Below are positions 30,841-38,246 of a stretch of DNA of 60,949 bases, piece after piece (within the stretch, counting starts at the first letter, position 1; the number at the start of each line of letters is the position of its first letter). The stretch lies in assembly GCA_002779995.1 (NCBI GenBank), contig PEWX01000073.1, forward strand, positions 1-60,949, read 5' to 3'. The notes below the pieces were generated by a model. It was given only the letters and a program-made list of their open reading frames with translations. It did not search any database and had not been told where the DNA came from. Source of the DNA: Piscirickettsiaceae bacterium CG07_land_8_20_14_0_80_44_28 (GTDB lineage: Bacteria > Pseudomonadota > Gammaproteobacteria > Thiomicrospirales > Thiomicrospiraceae). The translations under genes and the position numbers were made by a program.

Positions 30841-32203
30841 TTGAGATACGTACCACGTCGTTAAATAAAGCAAAAAATGTCAGTGCCAAAATCATTGCTA
30901 ACCCAAGCTTTTGAGCGACCCCCTCAATCGCTTCAGAAACAGGTGAGCCTTTGATTATTTCGATTAGATAGAAGAATAAATGTCCCCCATCCAACACCGG
31001 GATGGGTAATAGGTTCAAAATACCAATACTTAAACTCAATAATCCTAATAAAGATAAAAACGCCACAGTACCATTTTGCAAAGCTTCACCGGAATATTCT
31101 GCAATACTCATCGGTCCGGAAATATTTTGTGCCGACACGGTTCCTAAAATCATCTGTCGAATCATTTCAACGGTTATATCAACCATTTTTAAAGTGTGTT
31201 GCCCGCCTTTTTCTAAGGATTGCCAGATGGAGTAAGTCTGAGTCGTACGGTAAGCTGCCAATGCCTGTTCATCGACCATGACGGTTGCGCCCAAATAACC
31301 AATTGATCGCTCCACTAGGTTTTTTTCACCCAAAGTCACCGACTTTAATAGGACTTGCTGATCACGCTCAATTAAGAACATCATCGTTTGGTTTGGGTTT
31401 ACCTGAATCACATGCACCAACTCAGACCATGTCTCCACGGCATGACCATCAACTTCTAGGATATGGTCTCGAGGCTTAAGTCCCGCCAATTCAGCGGGTG
31501 ATTCTGGCGAGATTTGGTTAATAACAGGCGCTGAGTCAGGTAATTTAGGCTGAAATCCTAACATACTTAACCACTGCTGCTTAGGTTGATTAATGTCTAA
31601 ACCCTGAAGATTTAATACAAGACTTCGCTCTTCAGCCCCGTTAAAAGCGCGTAACGCTAAAATGACAGTCTCTTGCTGATTGACCAATGCCTGCAATAAA
31701 GACTGGTGGACTTCCTGCCAATCCAATACAGGGTGTCCATTTAATGCCAAAATTTGCCAGGCCTGGTCATTATTTGGTAACTGCTCAGCTAAAGCAGATT
31801 GAGGCGTCACTTGATCAAAAACTGGCTTTATGCCTGTCACACCAGAAAAATAAATGAATGAAAAGGCAATCCAGGCAAACAGCAAATTAATAATAGGCCC
31901 TGCCGCCACGACAGCAAAACGTTTATAAACAGATTGACGATTAAAAGCTCTGGGCAAATCTTGTTCTGCTACATCGCCTTCCCGTTCATCAGCAAATCGA
32001 ACATAACCGCCCAATGGAATCCACGCCAGTTGATAACGAGTTTCCCCCCATTGTCGTTTTAAAAACACCTTTCCAAAGCCAATCGAAAAGTGGGTTACCT
32101 TAATATTTAAAAGCCGTGCTGTCATAAAGTGACCCCATTCATGAATGGTAACCAAAATGCTCAGCGCAACCACAAACCCAAAAATAGACCATACAATCGT
32201 CAT
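30833..32203 (-). CDS. rseP: site-2 protease RseP
   Basis: Inner-membrane zinc protease that cleaves anti-sigma-E and remnant signal peptides. The 456-aa protein has the HEWGH zinc motif in its first membrane helix (residues 21-25), two PDZ regions in the middle (about 120-300), and PIPVLDGGHLFFYLIE (about 396-411) in the third helix. It overlaps cdsA by 4 bp and bamA by 8 bp. Confidence 0.96.
   Translation of the reverse strand: MTIVWSIFGFVVALSILVTIHEWGHFMTARLLNIKVTHFSIGFGKVFLKRQWGETRYQLAWIPLGGYVRFADEREGDVAEQDLPRAFNRQSVYKRFAVVAAGPIINLLFAWIAFSFIYFSGVTGIKPVFDQVTPQSALAEQLPNNDQAWQILALNGHPVLDWQEVHQSLLQALVNQQETVILALRAFNGAEERSLVLNLQGLDINQPKQQWLSMLGFQPKLPDSAPVINQISPESPAELAGLKPRDHILEVDGHAVETWSELVHVIQVNPNQTMMFLIERDQQVLLKSVTLGEKNLVERSIGYLGATVMVDEQALAAYRTTQTYSIWQSLEKGGQHTLKMVDITVEMIRQMILGTVSAQNISGPMSIAEYSGEALQNGTVAFLSLLGLLSLSIGILNLLPIPVLDGGHLFFYLIEIIKGSPVSEAIEGVAQKLGLAMILALTFFALFNDVVRISNG
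31757..31766. repeat. CCAGGCCTGG copy 5
   Basis: Exact copy inside rseP, read as Gln-Ala-Trp. The right flank is TCATTATTTGG. Confidence 0.85.
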
Positions 32204-33018
32204 AGCTTAATCACAACCACAGCTTGCCAAATAAAATAAAACATGGGTATCGCCACCAATAAACTATCTGCCCGATCTAAAACTCCGCCATGACCCGGCA
32301 ACAATTGACCACTGTCTTTCAAACCCACTTGACGTTTCATTAAACTTTCAAACAAATCACCAAACACTGAGAAAACGGCAATTGCCATAAAGCCAACGGC
32401 AACAATACCATCAGTGACCTTTAAATCTAACGCCAGATAATTCAACCCAAATCCGGCAACCAATAAAGCCAAAACCCCACCACCAATCACACCTTCCCAA
32501 GTTTTACCGGGACTGACAATTGATGCCAATTTATGCTTGCCAAATCGCCGTCCTGAAAAATAAGCACCCGTATCTAAAGCCCAAATCGTCATCAAACTCA
32601 ACAGAACAATCCCGGGAGAAAACGCTGTCACAAAAGTCATAAAAGCCGTTGCAAAATTCACCAAGACCAATCCACCCAACCCCAAAACCAAAATGGACGA
32701 CTTAATTTGAATATGGGCTTGTGAACGTTGATACTGACTAACCGAAATAACCATAGCCAACATCACCATCAGGGTCATGGCAGCCAAAAGCTGAGTCGAA
32801 GCAAATTGAATTGACAATAGCGACAAAACAACAATCATCAACGCATATTCAAAGCGAAATGCCATGGATTTATTTAAAACAAATCCAGACCACTCCCAGC
32901 CGGCAATAACGGTCATAACCAACGTAAAAATCAACCAGGCCTGGGGAGAATTCAACAACAATAAGCCCGCCACCAGCAAAATCAATAAAATGGCAGTCAC
33001 AATTCTAGGGATCAACAT
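32200..33018 (-). CDS. cdsA: phosphatidate cytidylyltransferase
   Basis: Makes CDP-diacylglycerol from phosphatidate and CTP in the inner membrane, the branch point of phospholipid synthesis. The 272-aa protein has about eight hydrophobic segments and the CDP signature SPGKTWEGVIGG with KDSGQLLPGHGGVLDRADS (from about 233). It overlaps uppS by 7 bp. The dxr gene, often in this block, is not here. Confidence 0.96.
   Translation of the reverse strand: MLIPRIVTAILLILLVAGLLLLNSPQAWLIFTLVMTVIAGWEWSGFVLNKSMAFRFEYALMIVVLSLLSIQFASTQLLAAMTLMVMLAMVISVSQYQRSQAHIQIKSSILVLGLGGLVLVNFATAFMTFVTAFSPGIVLLSLMTIWALDTGAYFSGRRFGKHKLASIVSPGKTWEGVIGGGVLALLVAGFGLNYLALDLKVTDGIVAVGFMAIAVFSVFGDLFESLMKRQVGLKDSGQLLPGHGGVLDRADSLLVAIPMFYFIWQAVVVIKL
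32935..32944. repeat. CCAGGCCTGG copy 6
   Basis: Exact copy inside cdsA, read as Gln-Ala-Trp. The T tract is on the minus strand: TTGATTTTTACG. Confidence 0.85.
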
Positions 33019-33764
33019 TTTGAAACCTGCTCACTGGTTCGACCAAAACGACGCTCTCTTTGCTGAAAAGATTCAATCGCACGATCTAACTGGCGTTCAT
33101 CAAAGTCCGGCCAAAGCGTTTCGGTAAAATAAAATTCGGTATACGCCATTTGCCAAATCAGGAAATTGCTAATCCGTTGCTCGCCACCTGTACGGATCAA
33201 CAAATCCGGTTCCGGCTGATCAGATAAAGCAACATACTCAGATAAGGCATCAGGTGTCAAATCGGATACGGATGCTTCTGGATGCGCCCGCTGCCACTGC
33301 TGTACAGCACTAACGATATCAAATCGACCGCCATAATTGGCCGCTATATTCAAAACCAACCCGGTATTCTGGGCGGTCAATAACTCAGCTTGCGCAATAT
33401 ATTGTTGTAATTCTTCCGAAAACGCTTCTCGTTGACCAATTATTTTCAAGCGCACATTGTTTTCATTTAGCTTAGCCACTTCCTTTTGCAAAGCGACTAA
33501 AAACAACCCCATTAATTTATTCACTTCGTCTTTTGGCCGCTTCCAATTTTCTGTGCTAAAGGCAAAAAGCGTTAACGAACCCACACCGACCTTCGCGCAA
33601 TAGCTCACCACACGTTTGACAGAATTCAAACCCTTTTTGTGGCCAACAAAGCGTGGTAAAAATCGTTTTTTGGCCCAACGACCGTTACCATCCATAATAA
33701 TGGCAAGGTGCTGGGGAAGGGCGGGATGGTTTCTTTGACTCAAAAAAATTCCTAAACTTTGCAA
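33012..33764 (-). CDS. uppS: undecaprenyl-diphosphate synthase
   Basis: Cis-prenyltransferase that builds the C55 lipid carrier for cell-wall and LPS precursors. The 250-aa protein carries IIMDGNGRWAKKR (catalytic Asp at about 25), LTLFAFSTENWKRP and LLIRTGGEQRISNFLIWQ. It heads the uppS-cdsA-rseP-bamA run and is separated from frr by a terminator. Confidence 0.97.
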   Translation of the reverse strand: MQSLGIFLSQRNHPALPQHLAIIMDGNGRWAKKRFLPRFVGHKKGLNSVKRVVSYCAKVGVGSLTLFAFSTENWKRPKDEVNKLMGLFLVALQKEVAKLNENNVRLKIIGQREAFSEELQQYIAQAELLTAQNTGLVLNIAANYGGRFDIVSAVQQWQRAHPEASVSDLTPDALSEYVALSDQPEPDLLIRTGGEQRISNFLIWQMAYTEFYFTETLWPDFDERQLDRAIESFQQRERRFGRTSEQVSKC

Positions 33765-33792
33765 AAAAAAAGAATGGCTAAAAACAAAACAA

Positions 33793-33833
33793 ACAAAAAC
33801 GGCCTCTCAAAGCATCTGCCAAGAAAGGCCGTT
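33793..33833 (-). terminator. terminator after frr
   Basis: On the minus strand stem AACGGCCT / AGGCCGTT (33826-33833 with 33798-33805) closes a 20-base loop and is followed by a T-rich tail. It divides pyrH-frr from uppS-cdsA-rseP. Confidence 0.8.
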
Positions 33834-33906
33834 ATCCCCTCAAGAAAACACCTCGAAGAGGACGACATAACCCGTAATTATGCCGTAAAAACAAAACAAT
33901 TTCAGC

Positions 33907-34464
33907 TTAAATTTCCATCAAACTCTCTTCTTTAACCTTAAGCATTTGATCTACTTCAGAAACATGGGTGTCCGTTACTTTTTGAATACGATCTTCTGCT
34001 TGACGCAATTCGTCATCCGTCATGTCTTTATCTTTATTTAAATTCTTAAATTCAGCATTCGCATCGCGGCGAATATTACGAATAGCCACTTTGGTTTGCT
34101 CTGCTTCAGAACGCGCCAACTTAATAAATTCCTTGCGGCGCTCTTCTGTCAATGGTGGCATCGGAATTCTCATTAAATTCCCGTTGGTGACTGGATTTAC
34201 GCCTAGATCAGACGTCATAATAGCCCTCTCGACAACAGACACCATATTATGCTCCCAAGGCTGCACAGTTAAGGTACGCGCATCCTCGACATTAATGTTC
34301 GCAACCTGACTGATTGGCACATCCGAACCATAATAATCCACTTTTATGGAATCCAAAATACTTGGGTGAGCCCGCCCGGTTCGAATCTTGGCAAAATTCG
34401 ATTCTAAATTTTCAACCGACTTATGCATTCTTGTTGCAGCATCTTCAAATATTGCTTCTTGCAT
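33907..34464 (-). CDS. frr: ribosome recycling factor
   Basis: Works with EF-G to split post-termination ribosomes. The 185-aa protein has exactly the E. coli length and the standard three-helix bundle sequence: KIRTGRAHPSILD (about 26-38) and PPLTEERRKEFIKLARSEAE (about 103-122). It lies 21 bp after pyrH. Confidence 0.98.
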   Translation of the reverse strand: MQEAIFEDAATRMHKSVENLESNFAKIRTGRAHPSILDSIKVDYYGSDVPISQVANINVEDARTLTVQPWEHNMVSVVERAIMTSDLGVNPVTNGNLMRIPMPPLTEERRKEFIKLARSEAEQTKVAIRNIRRDANAEFKNLNKDKDMTDDELRQAEDRIQKVTDTHVSEVDQMLKVKEESLMEI

Positions 34465-34485
34465 CTTTATTTTCCTTAGCCTAAG

Positions 34486-35196
34486 TTAATGCACCAAAGT
34501 GCCTTCATCTTCACCTTGAACAATACGGATAACAGCATCTTTTTTAAACATATCGAAAACGCGAATAGGCATTCCATGATCCCGACACAGAACAAATGCT
34601 GTCATATCCATTACCTGTAAATTCTTACGTATCACATCATCATAACTCAACTCTGTTAACCGAGTCGCATTGGTATCTTTAGAAGGATCCGCAGTATAAA
34701 TACCGTCCACTTTAGTGGCTTTCAAAACGATATCCGCATCTATCTCAATCCCTCTTAGCGCTGCCGCGGTATCGGTGGTAAAAAAGGGACTGCCCGTTCC
34801 CGCTGCAAAAATAGCAATTTGTCCTTGTGCAAGACCTTTTTTAACATGATTTGCATTAAAACCGTGAGAGACGCCTTCGATCGACATGGCTGAATAAATC
34901 ACTGCCGATAGACCAATATCTTCAATCACATCTCGTAATGCCAACGCATTAATAACCGTTGCCATCATTCCCATATGATCCCCCGTCGTGCGCTGAATAC
35001 CCGCTCCTTGGATTTGTGCCCCTCTAAAAATATTACCGCCACCGACAACCAGCCCAACCTCAACACCTAGATCATGTAAAGCCTTCACTTCAAAAACCAC
35101 TTGGCGTAGCGTCGTTGCATCCAGACCAAAATCTCCCGACCCCATTAAGGCTTCACCACTAAATTTTAACAATACACGACGATATTTTAATGCCAT
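34486..35196 (-). CDS. pyrH: uridylate kinase
   Basis: Phosphorylates UMP to UDP; the hexameric amino-acid-kinase type of bacteria. The 236-aa protein has LLKFSGEALMG (about 8-18), GLVVGGGNIFRG (about 48-59), FAAGTGSPFFTTDTAAALR and a C-terminal VRGE-like end. It is separated from tsf by a terminator and co-transcribed with frr. Confidence 0.97.
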   Translation of the reverse strand: MALKYRRVLLKFSGEALMGSGDFGLDATTLRQVVFEVKALHDLGVEVGLVVGGGNIFRGAQIQGAGIQRTTGDHMGMMATVINALALRDVIEDIGLSAVIYSAMSIEGVSHGFNANHVKKGLAQGQIAIFAAGTGSPFFTTDTAAALRGIEIDADIVLKATKVDGIYTADPSKDTNATRLTELSYDDVIRKNLQVMDMTAFVLCRDHGMPIRVFDMFKKDAVIRIVQGEDEGTLVH

Positions 35197-35289
35197 ATTT
35201 TCCCCACCTTCTGTGATCGATCGCTTGATTTAAAAACAACCATACCACCAAATTGAACACCACCCAGCTGTCATTCTCTATTTTAAGTT

Positions 35290-35321
35290 AAAAAAAAGCC
35301 ACGATAGCAAACTATCATGGC
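35290..35321 (-). terminator. terminator after tsf
   Basis: On the minus strand GCCATGATAG-TTTG-CTATCGTGGC (35298-35321), a 10-bp stem with one T-G pair and a 4-base loop, then eight T (35290-35297). Confidence 0.92.
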
Positions 35322-35377
35322 TCCTTTTGCACTTTATCAAGGCAGTTCAGCTAAGAACGCACTTGAAATCAAAACGC

Positions 35378-36262
35378 TTAACCTTTTGCAGCAGCAGCGG
35401 CAGCAGCCACTTCGTCAGCAAAGTTAGTTTCTTCGATCTCAATCCCTTCACCCACTTCCAAACGAACAAAGTTATTAACCGAAGCGCCAGAAGCTTTGAG
35501 CAGCTTTTCAACACTTTGATCTGGGTCTTTAACAAACGCCTGACCCAACAAGGTAATTTCTTGTAAATACTTGCGCATCCGGCCTTCAATCATTTTTTCG
35601 ATAATTTCTGCCGGCTTTCCGGATTCCTGAGCCTGCTCAATTTGGAATTTGCGTTCTTTCTCAACCATTTCTTGATCAACATCATCCACTGAAATAGCAG
35701 ACGGCTTCGCAGCAGCAACGTGCATGGCAATATCCCGAATCAACGCATCATCCCCACCATCCATGGCGACAACAACACCAATTTTCTCACCATGTTGATA
35801 CTGACCAATTTGGCCTGACGTTTCGATGATTTCTGCGCGACGAATCGCCATATTTTCACCGATTTTGCCGACCATTTCACGACGTCTCTCATCAACTGTT
35901 TGTCCATTTGCCATTTTTTCATTCAGAACGGCTTCGACATCAACATGACCACTTGCAAGGACAATTTGAGCGACTTCATCTGCAAAGGTTTTAAATTCAT
36001 CCCCCTTGGCAACAAAATCAGTTTCGCAATTCACTTCAACAATAGCCGCTTTCTTCTTATCATCAGAAATCGCAATCGCCACAACACCTTCTGCTGCAGT
36101 TCTACCGGCTTTCTTATCTGCTCCGGCCATCCCTTTTTTGCGAAGCAACTCGATTGCATCATCCATATTACCATCGGTTTCACCGAGTGCTTTTTTACAA
36201 TCCATCATTCCTGCGCCTGTCATTTCACGCAATTGTTTTACCATTGATGCTGTAACAGCCAT
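35378..36262 (-). CDS. tsf: elongation factor Ts
   Basis: Nucleotide-exchange factor for EF-Tu. The protein has the N-terminal UBA-like motif VKQLREMTGAGMMDCKKAL, the core with VEVNCETDFVAKGDEF, and a C-terminal module near VEKLLKASG. The ATG at 36262 is used; the open frame extends 6 bp to a TTG, but GAGG lies 7 bp before the ATG and the resulting MAVTASMVKQLRE is typical. The gap to rpsB is 212 bp and contains a hairpin and a repeat. Confidence 0.97.
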   Translation of the reverse strand: MAVTASMVKQLREMTGAGMMDCKKALGETDGNMDDAIELLRKKGMAGADKKAGRTAAEGVVAIAISDDKKKAAIVEVNCETDFVAKGDEFKTFADEVAQIVLASGHVDVEAVLNEKMANGQTVDERRREMVGKIGENMAIRRAEIIETSGQIGQYQHGEKIGVVVAMDGGDDALIRDIAMHVAAAKPSAISVDDVDQEMVEKERKFQIEQAQESGKPAEIIEKMIEGRMRKYLQEITLLGQAFVKDPDQSVEKLLKASGASVNNFVRLEVGEGIEIEETNFADEVAAAAAAAKG

Positions 36263-36300
36263 ATTCAAACCTCAAATATTTATACTAAACTAAATGTAAA

Positions 36301-36386
36301 GAGACCGTTTCACGAGATGGATAAACGAATAAAAATGGTTAATTTCTTCACATTTTTCTTTTGATTCCCACTCATGTAAAGGTCTC
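36301..36386 (+). repeat. GAGACC dispersed repeat, full copy between rpsB and tsf
   Basis: An 86-bp element from GAGACC (36301) to GGTCTC (36386). The first and last 20 bases match as inverted repeats at about 15 of 20 positions. It is homologous to 9873-9952 (opposite orientation). It lies in the tsf leader, so it is transcribed and may fold. Confidence 0.8.
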
Positions 36387-36429
36387 GTAGAAACCCGGCG
36401 TTCAAACTTCGCAAACCTGTTTTGAGAAG

Positions 36430-36456
36430 CAAAAACACCCAGGCCTGGGTGCTTTT
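36430..36456 (-). terminator. terminator/attenuator between rpsB and tsf built on CCAGGCCTGG copy 7
   Basis: The palindrome CACCCAGGCCTGGGTG (36436-36451) is extended by an A run on one side and T run on the other, giving a perfect stem with U-tail in both directions. It begins about 20 bp after the rpsB stop. The exact CCAGGCCTGG is 36439-36448. It probably reduces, without abolishing, readthrough into tsf. Confidence 0.75.
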
Positions 36457-36474
36457 TATACCTTAATAATGTAA

Positions 36475-37209
36475 TTAAGCTTCTGCTTTTTCTTCCACAA
36501 ATTCATCATTATCCACAGCCGTTGCAATCGTGCCTTTACCTTCGATAACGGCATCTGCAACAGCGGCTAGGTACAATGAAACCGCACGCACGGCATCATC
36601 GTTACCGGGAATAACATAATCAATATCACTCGGATCATTATTGGTATCAACGACACCCACGACCGGAATGCCTAAGTTTTTCGCTTCCTGAATGGCAATT
36701 TTTTCATTTCCTGTATCAATAATAAAGATTGCATCCGGCATGGCACGCATATCTTTAATACCCCCTAATGAAAGTTCCAACTTCGCTTTTTGGCGCGTAC
36801 GCATCAAAGCTTCTTTTTTGGTGATTTTTTCAAAGGTACCATCTTGCGCTTGAACTTCTAAATCTTTTAGATTTTTAATAGACTGTTTAATGGTTTTAAA
36901 GTTTGTCAACATACCGCCCAACCAGCGGTGGTTAACATAAGGCATACCACAACGTATTGCTTCTTGAGCAACCAAATCACTTGCTGCACGCTTAGTTCCC
37001 ACAAACAACACTGTGCCTTTCTTAGCAGCAATACCGCCTAAAAAATTTAAAGCATCATTAAATAAAGGTAAGGATTTTTCTAGGTTGACGATATGAATTT
37101 TATTGCGTTCACCAAAAATGTATTGTGACATTTTTGGATTCCAATAGCGCTTTTGATGTCCGAAATGAACACCTGCTTCCAGCATTTGGCGCATAGTAAC
37201 TTTAGCCAT
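36475..37209 (-). CDS. rpsB: 30S ribosomal protein S2
   Basis: Structural protein of the small subunit. The 244-aa product begins [27 protein letters not shown] and has [20 protein letters not shown] and [21 protein letters not shown]. It is the first gene of the rpsB-tsf transcript; a consensus-like promoter and a 130-bp leader precede it. In E. coli S2 represses its own operon through the leader; that is likely here but not shown by sequence alone. Confidence 0.98.
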   Translation of the reverse strand: MAKVTMRQMLEAGVHFGHQKRYWNPKMSQYIFGERNKIHIVNLEKSLPLFNDALNFLGGIAAKKGTVLFVGTKRAASDLVAQEAIRCGMPYVNHRWLGGMLTNFKTIKQSIKNLKDLEVQAQDGTFEKITKKEALMRTRQKAKLELSLGGIKDMRAMPDAIFIIDTGNEKIAIQEAKNLGIPVVGVVDTNNDPSDIDYVIPGNDDAVRAVSLYLAAVADAVIEGKGTIATAVDNDEFVEEKAEA

Positions 37210-37345
37210 GATTTTTCTCCATAAATTGGGTTAAGCCTCCACCTGCCCAACAAACGAACCACTTATATCTGTGTGGCACCCCGCTTGTTGTCTCGGCAAG
37301 TGTGTGGTTTTCTGTTAAAATAACCTTCATTGAAAAGGCGGCGAA
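37210..37345 (-). promoter_or_regulatory. rpsB leader region
   Basis: About 130 bp between the predicted start of transcription and the rpsB ATG, containing complementary GTGTGG/CCACAC segments and a purine-rich ribosome site just before ATG. By analogy with the S2-controlled rpsB leader it may be an autoregulatory target; this is inference. Confidence 0.4.
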
Positions 37346-37374
37346 TTTATACCACAAAGGCGTCAATCAATCAA
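37346..37374 (-). promoter_or_regulatory. sigma-70 promoter of rpsB-tsf
   Basis: Minus strand TTGATT (37369-37374), 17-bp spacer, TATAAA (37346-37351). Spacing is ideal and both boxes match consensus at 4-5 of 6. Confidence 0.75.
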
Positions 37375-37431
37375 CTTTATTTTCCTGCAAACTCTGCACC
37401 TTAGGACAACATTTTACGGAAACCATAGAAT

Positions 37432-38235
37432 ATGACCATTAAAATCAAAACTGCTCAAGAACTTGAAAAACTTCGTATTGCCGGCAAAATCGCTGCAAAT
37501 GTACTGGTCATGATTGAGCCTTATGTCAAAGCGGGCATATCCACAGGAGAACTCAATGCGATTATGACAAAATACATGTCAGAACAAGGCGTTGTTGCTG
37601 CAACCCTTGATTATCATGGATTTCCTGCCGAAAGTTGCATCTCAGTGAATGATGTGGTTTGTCATGGCATCCCCGATTTTGATAAAAAACTTAAAAATGG
37701 CGATATTGTCAATATTGACGTCACCGTTATCAAAGACGGCTACCATGGGGACAACAGTATGATGTATGAAGTCGGAAAGGTAAAGCCTTTCGCCCACAAA
37801 CTCTGCCAAGTTGCTCACGAATGTCTTTGGCTGGGGATTGAGGCCGTTAAACCAAAGGCCACTTTATACGACATTGCTGAAGCCATTGAAAGCCATGCAC
37901 ACCAAAACCATTTTTCCGTGGTTCGAGAATATTGTGGTCACGGCATTGGCGCCAACTTCCACGAAGCGCCACAAGTTATGCACTACACCTCACCGGAACT
38001 CAAACAGATCGAATTACAAGCAGGCATGGTTTTCACCATTGAGCCAATGATTAATCAAGGTAGCTACCATGTTAAAACCCTAGGGCCGAATAAAAAACAC
38101 CCTAAAAATACCATCTTCCCGGTTAAAACGGTCGATCGAAAACTGTCAGCACAATGGGAACACACCATTGCGGTGACCCAAACGGGTTATGAAGTGCTAA
38201 CGCTCAGACCGAACGAAACCCCAGTACTTCCTTAA
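37432..38235 (+). CDS. map: methionine aminopeptidase type I
   Basis: Removes the initiator methionine. The 267-aa protein has the metal-ligand segments NIDVTVIKDGYHGDNS (two Asp at about 97 and 108), GHGIGANFHEAP (His at about 171), FTIEPM (Glu) and WEHTIAVT (Glu). It is divergent from rpsB, as in E. coli, and lies 11 bp before glnD. Confidence 0.97.
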   Translation: MTIKIKTAQELEKLRIAGKIAANVLVMIEPYVKAGISTGELNAIMTKYMSEQGVVAATLDYHGFPAESCISVNDVVCHGIPDFDKKLKNGDIVNIDVTVIKDGYHGDNSMMYEVGKVKPFAHKLCQVAHECLWLGIEAVKPKATLYDIAEAIESHAHQNHFSVVREYCGHGIGANFHEAPQVMHYTSPELKQIELQAGMVFTIEPMINQGSYHVKTLGPNKKHPKNTIFPVKTVDRKLSAQWEHTIAVTQTGYEVLTLRPNETPVLP

Positions 38236-38246
38236 AAAGGTTCAAT

